Source: Symbiodinium natans
Taxonomy: Eukaryota; Sar; Dinophyceae; Suessiales; Symbiodiniaceae
NCBI GenBank assembly: GCA_905221605.1
Contig: CAJNDS010002791.1
Location: forward strand, 217,501-276,795
Length of the DNA stretch: 59,295 bases
Reading direction: 5' to 3'
Part shown: piece after piece, positions 28,168 to 35,700 of the stretch
Layout: the number at the start of each line of letters is the position of its first letter
Position numbering within the stretch: the stretch's first letter is position 1
Notes under the pieces: model-generated
What the model was told of the DNA's origin: nothing
Databases searched by the model: none
What the model saw: only the letters and a program-made list of their open reading frames with translations
Made by a program: the position numbers and the translations under genes

Positions 28168-28803
28168 TATTTTCAAAGAGTTTATAAGGGCCAACCCAGG
28201 AGTGTAAAGATCCTTGCGTGCTTCACTTTCCGGTGTGTGGCTCTGCATGGCTGACGGCAAAGTACAAGACGCTGGGAGAGTTTCCGGACAAGTGGCTGGG
28301 CAACATGCCCCTGAACCTTCGTAGCTGAGTGAGTACACTTTAGATGTATGTGGGGTTTAGGGTTAAGGGTTTATAGGGTCCATTTTAACCTTAGTAGCTG
28401 AATGAGTACACTGTACACTTTTTGGGATACTATGATCCCCTATAAAAAATGAAAGTGTGCACGCTTTTGGGGCTTATGAACTCAGCAACTAAGGAACGAG
28501 TCTTTTCACAAAGATGCCAGGGAAGCACAGCTACGTGGCGGCGATACCCTCAAGACAATGTTCATGGAGCAAGTGCTGCTTGATTCGAGAGAAGCAACTG
28601 CACAGATCGCTTGCGGAACCTGCACACGCCTCACAGAACATCTGACAACCCTGGATGCGGTGTCAACCGGCACAGTCGCTCCCGACGCAACTGCGGATGG
28701 AGCGGCTGACTCCTACGCAGTGGCTAATGGAGACAGGGCCGTGGGTGTTGAGCGTGGCTGGATCCTGTCCAAGGCCATGGGCTACCTGTCGCCTGAGTTG
28801 TAG
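24918..28803 (+). CDS. Nudix hydrolase (MTH1-like) / GT92-like glycosyltransferase fusion, 14 exons
   Basis: Exons are 24918-25008, 25136-25207, 25347-25404, 25632-25718, 25835-25903, 26042-26404, 26526-26610, 26763-26836, 26940-27024, 27348-27400, 27538-27640, 27835-27969, 28200-28312 and 28494-28803. They total 1,698 nt, 565 residues plus TAG, with all phases consistent. Residues 1-163 resemble MTH1/NUDT1 (8-oxo-dGTP diphosphatase): VLLGLKKRGFG, a complete Nudix box from Gly38 (REL..EECGL, 52-60), EEMKPAWY, MWADDAYW and FVGRFRFKG. Residues from about 180 resemble the GT92/DUF23 glycosyltransferases: LESFIRYHLLKGF, LDSDELLY (DxD at 296-298), NHEAVPE, FYDNGKSACRTG and VLHFPVCGSAW. Exon 6 alone encodes the Nudix end and the glycosyltransferase start in one open frame, so the fusion does not depend on a splice guess. 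An in-frame TGA precedes the ATG. The coupled function is unknown. Confidence 0.85.
25009..25135 (+). mobile_element. Intron 1, GTA direct repeat
   Basis: GTACCTGGG...GGTGCAG followed by GTA. Contains a short TTTAGGG run. Removal joins GFGQ to GKFNGFGGK exactly as in MTH1. Confidence 0.75.
25136..25207 (+). CDS. Fusion gene exon 2 (most of Nudix box)
   Basis: Encodes GKFNGFGGKLEAGESLEEG and then ALREL. The open frame extends upstream (KYPNNGA), but that part belongs to the intron because MTH1 continuity is restored at GTAAGTTC. Confidence 0.85.
25208..25346 (+). mobile_element. Intron 2, GAG direct repeat, GA donor
   Basis: GAGACTGGG...CGCTAAG followed by GAG. Contains CCCTAAA-type repeat. 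Removal gives REL-REECGL, completing the Nudix box. It has no GT or GC at the 5' end in any reading that keeps the frame. Confidence 0.7.
25347..25404 (+). CDS. Fusion gene exon 3 (end of Nudix box)
   Basis: Encodes EECGLRADLTSLTWRGCLT, ending in phase 2 before GTACCTTGG. Confidence 0.85.
25405..25631 (+). mobile_element. Intron 3, CCTTGG...CCAAGG element with nested hairpin
   Basis: Starts GTACCTTGGCTTGC and ends AAGTCAGCCAAG followed by GTA. Inside, GGGCCCCCCTAGTTATAAGG and CTAAGGGGGCCCC (about 25,428-25,510) form a second hairpin. The 3' half is the CAGCCAAGG family also seen at 5,000 and 26,837. Confidence 0.85.
25632..25718 (+). CDS. Fusion gene exon 4 (Nudix core)
   Basis: Encodes YIYDTKPKAMEVNIFDLEAW, then GGEPEETEE. 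This aligns with the MTH1 segment before EMRPCWF. Confidence 0.85.
25719..25834 (+). mobile_element. Intron 4, CCTTGGGGACG...CGTCCCCAAGG element, GA donor
   Basis: GATCCTTGGGGACGAAATG...CATTTCGTCCCCAAG followed by GAT. The inverted repeat is perfect for 16 bp. Removing it gives TEEMKPAWY, matching MTH1 exactly in length. No GT or GC donor is possible. Confidence 0.85.
25835..25903 (+). CDS. Fusion gene exon 5 (Nudix C-terminal part)
   Basis: Encodes MKPAWYSHEEIPLEKMWADD, then AYW completed by the next exon. The MWPDDSYW-like motif is diagnostic of MTH1. Confidence 0.85.
25904..26041 (+). mobile_element. Intron 5, GCT direct repeat, AACTAAGG family
   Basis: GCTACTTGGTAGCTGAATGAG...GAACTCAGCAACTAAG followed by GCT. 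The same ends recur in intron 13. A TTTAGGG array lies in the loop. Confidence 0.8.
26042..26404 (+). CDS. Fusion gene exon 6 (Nudix-glycosyltransferase junction)
   Basis: One uninterrupted 363-nt frame. It runs from LLQYLNQQM and FVGRFRFKG (end of the MTH1 fold), through a linker (LPASVPRMGPSAQIEPG), to LLVSTVSF and LESFIRYHLLKGFARVMIFV (start of the GT92-like domain). Confidence 0.85.
26405..26525 (+). mobile_element. Intron 6, CTTACTGTTGG...CCAACAGTAAG element
   Basis: GCTACTTACTGTTGGTTA...TAACCAACAGTAAG followed by GCT. Further internal pairing occurs (GGAATG with CATTCC). No telomere repeat. Confidence 0.85.
26526..26610 (+). CDS. Fusion gene exon 7 (glycosyltransferase)
   Basis: Encodes LWREQRQHCSSFDKLEG, then FVDEVSARQLL. 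The frame stays open past 26,610, but joining to GATTTTGAG gives the GT92-like RQLLDFELASK. Confidence 0.8.
26611..26762 (+). mobile_element. Intron 7, CTTGGCAGCCCAG...CTGGGCTACCAAG element, GA donor
   Basis: Starts GACTCTTGGCAGCCCAG and ends TTTCTGGGCTACCAAG followed by GAT. Same family as intron 11 and the hairpin at 38,271-38,360. Confidence 0.75.
26763..26836 (+). CDS. Fusion gene exon 8 (DxD motif)
   Basis: Encodes DFELASKLAPSLGCGWILCL then DSDE. The DxD is the expected metal/nucleotide-sugar site. Confidence 0.85.
26837..26939 (+). mobile_element. Intron 8, CCTTGCC...CAGCCAAGG element, GCT direct repeat
   Basis: GCTCCTTGCCTTCC...AAGTCAGCCAAG followed by GCT. At 103 nt, the most compact copy of this family. 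Confidence 0.85.
26940..27024 (+). CDS. Fusion gene exon 9
   Basis: Encodes LYTREESVVPHLQSLESQGI, then YQMSYLNH. The asparagine-histidine pair joins EAVPE of exon 10, a GT92-like motif. Confidence 0.8.
27025..27347 (+). mobile_element. Intron 9, GC-AG, with telomere-like repeat
   Basis: GCTCCTCG...TTGCTGAG. The 3' half is degenerate TTTAGGG/TTTTAGGG repeat. No clear terminal inverted repeat. Confidence 0.65.
27348..27400 (+). CDS. Fusion gene exon 10
   Basis: Encodes EAVPEQPETLDYFATVS, continuing LFKLH across the next junction. Resembles the NHEAVPE...DYF stretch of GT92 proteins. Confidence 0.75.
27538..27640 (+). CDS. Fusion gene exon 11
   Basis: Encodes FKLHQFAVPLTAKARSGLRF, then WMNRSKHGQYFLFY. 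The intron before it (27,401-27,537) contains CCCTAAA repeat. Confidence 0.8.
27641..27834 (+). mobile_element. Intron 11, CTTGGTAGCC...GGGCTACCAAG element, GAC direct repeat
   Basis: GACGCTTGGTAGCC...CTGGGCTACCAAG followed by GAC, so the donor is GA. Contains degenerate TTTAGGG repeat and a second AGTAGCCCAGTGGTGGTACCC motif, probably a nested copy. Confidence 0.8.
27835..27969 (+). CDS. Fusion gene exon 12 (GKS motif)
   Basis: Encodes DNGKSACRTGLAATPASQHL, then WQLPSGYKSCTALADPRRMD. NGKS...H is typical of the C-terminal half of GT92-like enzymes. Confidence 0.85.
27970..28199 (+). mobile_element. Intron 12, GAG direct repeat, TA-rich
   Basis: GAGCCTAGGTTGGC...GGCCAACCCAG followed by GAG (GA donor). 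The interior holds a long TATATA run. Confidence 0.7.
28200..28312 (+). CDS. Fusion gene exon 13
   Basis: Encodes ECKDPCVLHFPVCGSAWLTA, then KYKTLGEFPDKWLGNMPL. The LHF/W..KY segment matches the end of the glycosyltransferase fold. Confidence 0.8.
28313..28493 (+). mobile_element. Intron 13, tandem or nested AACTAAGG-family elements, GAAC repeat
   Basis: GAACCTTCGTAGCTGAGTGAG...GAACTCAGCAACTAAG followed by GAAC (GA donor). A second start (CTTAGTAGCTGAATGAG, about 28,391) shows one copy inserted in another. Telomere-like repeat lies between the two starts. Confidence 0.8.
28494..28803 (+). CDS. Fusion gene exon 14 and stop
   Basis: Encodes NESFHKDAREAQLRGGDTLK, then a Thr/Ala/Asp-rich tail ending GYLSPEL and TAG. 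The tail beyond about residue 490 has no recognised motif. Confidence 0.8.
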
Positions 28804-29157
28804 CAGTAAGCGCACATCTGGCAAGGGGTCCTGCGCGTATTCACGGCGCTGCTGCAGCGACGGCTAGTCAGATCAGAAGGGCCTCATGCAGGACCTGACG
28901 CCGAGAACAGCAGGCACGACAGTGGCTGTCGCAGCTGCTATTGGGGTTTAGGGTTTAGGGTTTAGGGTTTAGGGTTTAGGGTTAGGGTTGCGATTGTTTG
29001 AAGTAGCCCTCTGCCAGTTCCAGTTGCAAGGAACAGAACATGCACCATTTCGCCTGAGTTCTCCTGCAGCCCTGAAGGAGATTAACATTGAACACCCTGG
29101 CAAATCCTGCTACCCTTGAACAACCCGTATGCACACAAGCACACATGATCTCGTCTT

Positions 29158-29276
29158 TATATGGGCAGTTCTCTAAATTAGGGTCCCTTTTGGGGTGTGT
29201 TTGTTAAGGGTGCCGTGCTAGATATAGGACCCAAAAGGGACCCCACCTTAGAGAATGGCCCATATACCTAAGTAGC
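29158..29276. mobile_element. Hairpin element TATATGGGCAGTTCTC...GAGAATGGCCCATATA
   Basis: Arms also include TTAGGGTCCCTTTTGGG and CCCAAAAGGGACCCC. A related half occurs near 14,890 (GGGTAGTTCTCTACATTAGGGTC). Confidence 0.75.
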
Positions 29277-29317
29277 CACAAAGAAGTCTCAAAATTCCCG
29301 GCTACTGATCGATCAGG

Positions 29318-29643
29318 TCCCTAAACCCTAAACCCTAAACCCTAAACCCTAAACCCTAAACCCTAAACCCTAAACCCTAAACCCTAAACCCTAAACCCTA
29401 AACCCTAAACCCTAACCCTAAACCCTAAACCCTAACCCTGAACCCTAAGCCCTAAACCCTGAACCCTGAACCCTAAACGCACTCCTAAGACCGGTCCTAG
29501 AGTCCTCGGGTGTAGTTCATGGTACCCTGATTGTTTGGGGGGGATGAGGGGTTTAGGGTTTAGGGTTCAGGGTTTAGGGTTTAGGGTTTAGGGTTTAGGG
29601 TTGAGGGTTCAGGGTTTAGGGTTTAGGGTTTAGGGTTTAGGGC
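29318..29643. repeat. Two long telomere arrays in opposite orientation
   Basis: About 20 CCCTAAA-type units (29,318-29,477), a short spacer, then about 13 TTTAGGG-type units (29,545-29,643). Confidence 0.9.
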
Positions 29644-29709
29644 TTAGTGTGTGGGATTCAGGGTTAGGCTTTCGAGCTGAGGGTCTAGGGTTTACTCCCC
29701 ACTGCCCAG

Positions 29710-29741
29710 GAAGAAAAGCCAGCTGGAGCATATCCTCCTCA
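29710..29741 (+). CDS. TOP2: Topoisomerase II exon a
   Basis: Encodes KKSQLEHILL. Acceptor CTGCCCAG, donor GCCACG. Joining to exon b gives LLRPDTYIG across a split Arg codon. Confidence 0.85.
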
Positions 29742-32700
29742 GCCACGAGCTCAGTATGTGAAGAATCGTCTGCATTGCTGTTTCAAGGGAGTAAAGGAGG
29801 GACCCTTACAAGAGACCTTAGGGGTCGTTTAGGGGTTATTCGGGGGCTACTCAGGTATGTAGATACTATATATTCTAGAAACAGGGGTTATATCGGGGAA
29901 TTATTCCAGGGGCACTTTTACCCCTTAACTGCGCATATAGGGTTATGAGGGTGTATATATATTTTTTCTATGTCTATACATACACACGAAATTGTACTGT
30001 GTGTTTTGGTGATACTAGGAATAACATACAACCTTCTTCTTCATAGAGTAACCCTTCATATGACAAACGCAAAGATACCCGCAGCTCGCAGTAGGCCTTA
30101 TGGTCGGTCCTCTTTGAGAAACCGCCCCGAAACCTAAGCCCTAAAAGCCTATACCCAGAACCCCTCCAGGGTTTCTAGGGGTTGCGGAGAACAAGCCTTA
30201 CCGACTACGACACTGAGGCTCTCCAAGGGCTCTTCTCTTAGGTCTTTGGGCGGGGGAGGCTCCGAGACCATCCCGAGTTTTCGGGTTAAGCGTTTCATTT
30301 TCGGGTTTCGGGATTTGGGCTTGAGGTTTTTGAAACGCAAGGCCGCTAGACCCGAAGACCCTAAGCCCGCAACCCAGCCCCAAACTCTAAAGTCCAGCCC
30401 TAAAGCCCTAAACCATAAACCCTAAACCCTAAACCCTAAAACCCCAAACCCTAACCGAAACCCTAAACCCTAAACCCTAAACCCTAAACCCTAAACCCTA
30501 AACCCTAAACCCTAAACCCTAAACCCTAAACCCCTAAACCCCTAAACCCTAAACCCTTAAAGCCAAGCCCTAAACTGCAAGCCCTGACACACCATGCAGA
30601 CGTAGACGTAGCGACGTAGAGCATGTTGGCAGCTACAACTTGCCACGCCCATGAGCTGACAAGCAACTAGGTTTAGGGTTTAGGGTTTAGGGTTTAGGGT
30701 TTAGTGTTTAGGGTTTACGCCCAGGCCTTTTGTGGCTCTACTTGGAAGCCCTTTTGACTTAGTCAGTAGGGTTAGTAAAGGTGGGTTATGGGGATTACAA
30801 GAGGATTTCTAGGGGATACTAAGTAGACTTAACTAAGTCAAGAGAGCTAGTAGGTTCCCGGAAAAAGTAGCCTATACTTCCAGGGGACCAAATGATTAGG
30901 TCCGTGGAAGTATAGGGATACAAAGTACCCAACGGCAAAACGTGCGTACCTTCGTTATAATGTCGGTACTGGGTGCTACCAGCTAAAACCCGAAACCCGA
31001 AACCCTAAACCCTAAACCCTAAACCCTAAACCCTAAACCCTAAACCCTAAACCCTAAACCCTAAACCCTAAACCTGGCCACTCAAGGACCGGACACCTAC
31101 ATCGGCTCAATCGAAGTGCAACGTGAGAGGCTCCTTTGGCTCTTGTTGAGGAAGCATCTCTGACACCCAGTCCCGCAACACGGAATCGAACCCTGCGGTT
31201 TAGGGTGCGGGGTTTAGGGTTTAGGGTTTAGGGTTTAGGGTTTAGGGTTTAGGGTTTAGGGTTTAGGGTTTAGGGTCCAGGGTCTAGGGTTTAGGGTTTA
31301 GGGTTTAGGGTAGCCCTAAACCCTAATTAAACCCTAAACCCCAAACCCTAAACCGCAAGCCTGGAGCTCTTGCCCTTAGAGCCACAACAGTGTAAGATTG
31401 TTGGAGAGCCTACCTATAGTTTTTGTTTCGGGTTGCAGGTTTAGATTCAAATCTTGAGGGTTGCGAGCTTTTGTAGGCATGAGTGGTGCAGGCCCCGCTG
31501 ATTACTCCTCGCTTTTTAGTCTCTCAGCATAGTTATAGAACTTAAACCCTAAACCCCTAGCAAGTTGTATTAAGTGGAGGGATCAGCCGCAGACTGACGT
31601 CCAACGCCAAGGAAGTCCCATGATATGTATACATATACATAATATATATGTGTGTGTGTGTTATAGACGGTTCATAGTGGGTAAACATGGAGGCTAGGAA
31701 AGGTTTTTTTAGGATTGGGCTCTAGGGAATGTAGGGTTTTTAGGCTTGAAGAGGTTCTGGGGGCATGTAGGTTTTATACAGGGGTACAAGGTCTGTGGGG
31801 TACAAAGGGTTCACGACTTTGTGTCCGGCCTCCGTCCTCGACCCTGGGGGCAGCGTCTGCGCCACGACTTGTTGTCTAGGACCGGGAGTAAGCCCTTTTT
31901 CCCTCTTTTTAGGGTTGGGGTTCCCTTATAATCCCCTCCTTAACACCAAACAGGGCACCCTTTTATTCCAAGGTTACTCCCGGGTCTAGTTGTCAGGCTC
32001 TTCGTCTGGGATGATGCCAAGCAGAAGATCCTCCGCAGGGAGGTGCGCCTAATCCCCAAACACTAAACCCTAAACCCCAAACCCTAAACCCTACAACCCA
32101 ACCCCTAAACCCTAAACCCCAAGCATGGAGGTCTGGAGTCAAAAACCTCGAATATCCCCCGCCCACACGATCCTCAGATCGACTTTGCAAGGGCCGTAAG
32201 GGACTTCTCAGGGTGAGAGCCCCTCCCAAAGCCGATCGGGTTTAGGGTTTAGGGTTTAATCCGAATCCCAAAGCCCTCAACCCAGAACCCACAAGCCCTC
32301 ATCCCGGCATGAAGGATTCTTTGGAACCCTCGTATATTTCTCTCGTTGTCTTCCCCCTAGGCTCAAAATAGCCCAAAAACCTCATCTGTGGGCCCAAATA
32401 CCCTGAAATAAGAGTCCTTAGAGCCCTAGGGTTCAAGTGATCTTATTTACGGCTATTCACAGGCTTTAAGGGGCCAGTCTAGACAAGCTCGCCGTCTGTG
32501 CTCCGTAGTCGCAGCAAGAGAATCCCTAAGGCTCCAAATAGCCCCAAAGTAGGCATTCTTTGCAGACTTTATACCCCAATGTAGGTGCTCGATTTGTATA
32601 CTTGGAGCCCAAGGGAATCGCAGCTGGGGAGTGGCTCGGCTTGGGGTTTCCAACATAAGCATGCCTCGGGCTCCCTAAGCTTTCCTGTTTCCTGGGTACC

Positions 32701-35700
32701 TACCGCCCACGAACCCCCCTCCCTTTTGGGGTACACTGAGGGGTACCACCCCCGTTTCAGGACATGCCCATTTGGGTTAGGGCAACAATGTCTTTTCTCT
32801 AAGGGGAGCTACATGGTCACTGAATCTTACCTTCTTTCAAAGGGTTCTGAAGTACAAGCCCTGGGGGTTAAGTGGCCATATAAGGTGTAGTATGAGGGAT
32901 CTCCATTTCAGGGCCCATATCCAGGGACCATGTAGACACCCTTAGATGTGCTGACTTTCTCAGCGCACTTGTTCCGAGATCAACTTCGTCCCTGGCCTGT
33001 ACAAAATCTTCGACGAGATCCTGGTGCCTGCCCCGGCTTCCGCATTCAGGGGGCTCTATCTTGAAACCCTCAGCTTGTACCCTTGAGTTTGGGGACCCTT
33101 TGGAAAAGGTTCCTAAGGTAATACATGGGCCATATCTGTTTTGATGGAACCTCCTAGGCGTACATCCTTAGGGGTCCAGGTTCGACTCGCAACCCTAAGC
33201 CCTAAGCCCCGAAACCTCAACCCCTAAACCCTAAACCCTAAACCTCTAAGCAGGAATTGGGGCGTACCAGGCTTGCAGGGTTTTGGTTTTTAGGTCTACA
33301 TCTAGGCCAAACACCTGATTCTTCACCCCAAACCCTAGACCGTAAATTTTAAACCCTGAACCCTTAACCCAAAACCTCAACCCTAACCCCTTAGCCCCTG
33401 CACCCTAAACCCCAGAACCCAAACCTCTAAGCCCTAAAGACCCTCCTCGACCCTAAACCCCGCGGCCTCCCCTTGCAATGCGACAGGTGAATGCATGCGA
33501 CAACTTCCAGCGGGATCCGAAGAACATGACTTACATCAAGGCATTGTCTGGGGATTTAGGGGTGTGTTAAGGGGTTTATGAGCGCTTGTAAGGGCTTATC
33601 AAAGCTCATGAAAGCTTATGTGTGCTTAAGGGTTTAAGGTTGAAGGGTTTCAGGGTTTTTTGGGACTAAGGCTTTAAGGGTGCAGGGTTTGTTGGGGTTT
33701 GCAGCCGAGGTTTCCAGTGGATGATAAGGTTCTAGAAGGGTTCACAGGGGTGTTTGCAAAGGGCACTTGAAGGGGATTAGGGACTTCAAGCTGCCCCAAA
33801 TCCTAAGCCTTGCAGTTTAGGGTTTAGGGTTTAGGGTTTAGGATGAGCCTAAACCCCAAGCATCAAACCAACAGAACAAAGCAGACATCTGCACCGCGAG
33901 GTCAACATCAACGAGCAGGACGGTTGGATCTCCATCGAGAATAACGGCATGACTCTGCCTGTGGAGATTCACAAGGCCGGTCCAGATGTCTCACCCTAAA
34001 CCCTAAACCCCCACCTAAACCCCTAAACCCTACTTGGAGGTTCTTGGTACTTATTAACCCATCATAACTGTACTTATAACCCACTTAAAAGCCCCTTAAG
34101 TGCCCGAGTATGGTTTTTGTACCGTTATAATTGGTTAATAAGTAAGTACCATGGACCTCCAAGTAGAACGGGTTTTAGGGGGCCATTACTAGCATATTTA
34201 CAAAGGGACCACAAGGGGATAAACCCTAAACCCTAAAACCCTAAACCCTAAACCCTAATCCCTAATCCCTAAACCCTAAACCCTAAACCCTAAACCCCTC
34301 AGACCTCGATGCTGGGTACTTTGTAGGAGCCTTCCCAAAGTCACTGACCAGCCCGCAGGAGCACAAGATGTACGTTCCGGAGATGGCACAGGGCTCGGCC
34401 TAAGGATGTACTTGGGGTTTAGGGTTTAGGGTTTAGGTTTTAGGGTTTAGGGTTTAGGGTCCATCATAATTATGCATCACACAGGTGTATATGTATGCAT
34501 ATACATATGTAGAGGGCTCCTTCTAATATGGTTGCGGGTGCTGAAGGAGGGGTTCTAAACCCTAAACCCTAAACCCTAAACCCTAAACCCTAAACCCTAA
34601 ACCCTAAACCCTAAACCCTAAACCCTAACCCCAAGCCCAGGGCAGGGCTCGTTTTTCAGGATGCCGGCTTAGGCATGCCTGGGCTGCGGGGCCCTATTGT
34701 AACCAATTTAAGATTAGGGTTCAGGGTTTAGGGTTTAGGGTTTAGGGTTTAGGGTTCAGAGTTTAGGGCTTCGGGTTTGGGATTCAGGGCTTAGGGTTTG
34801 CGAATTCAGAGGAGCAATCTCCTCACCTTCCTGGATCCTGACTCTCACTGACACCTACGAAGCGACAGGTTAAAGGGGCAAGACAGGACCGCAAAAACCC
34901 CAGAAACCTACATCCCTTCGCGGCCCGTAGCCCCCAAACCCTTGACCCAAGTCCCAACACCTTTCAAGACCAAAGCTGCCCCTCTCCTTTGTGGTACTTT
35001 ACAGTAACTTTAGATCCTTACCTTTTTTGGGTTTATTGGGTTCTTACTAAGGCAGCTAAAAGCTTAATTTATAGCTACCCTCCTGAGTGCAGCCAAGTCT
35101 CTCTCTCTCTCTCTCTCTCTGTACCAAGGTGTTCGGCCATCTCCTGACCAGCGACAACTACGACGACGACGAGAACAAGGCGCATGCAACCCTCTGCTAG
35201 GACCAAAGGGATTCTACAGTGCAGGCCTTGGGGTTTAGGACGAAGGGTTTGCAGGTTTTCGGGCTGCTTGGGGTTTAGGTGCTCGGACCTACAACACTCT
35301 TCTCATTATGTCATCATTCTTTCCCGTCTCTTTGAATGCAAAACTGCAAAACAATTGCAACCCACGTTGCTTGATTCCTGTAGTCTGGTTTTTGTTTCCT
35401 GTAGTCTCGTTTTGGGTGCTCAAAAACCAAGCTTGAAACAACTTGTTTTAATTTTGAACATAAGACCGACAGAAAAAAGTTGGAGAGGGGGGGGTGGGGG
35501 GGGCGGGGCGGCAGCAAAATTGACAAAATGACTGGGTTTAAAACTTTAAAAGTGTCATAAGCCCAGGAGATAAGAGGGGATCTTTGTTTCTTTTCAGAGA
35601 TGTAACTCCCACATGCGAATCGAGGTCAACTAGTATATGTATTTGTACTTCTGGTTTTAGAGATGGCATCACATGTGGTAGTGGGTTGCATCTTTGAAAA

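Larger units (their letters stand above)
28804..29709. other. Region between fusion gene and first seen topoisomerase exon
   Basis: Holds GC-rich sequence to about 28,940, TTTAGGG repeat, a hairpin element, and long telomere arrays at 29,318-29,477 (C strand) and 29,545-29,643 (G strand). The missing topoisomerase II 5' exons, with a TIEEIYQ-type motif, should lie here but were not identified. Confidence 0.5.
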
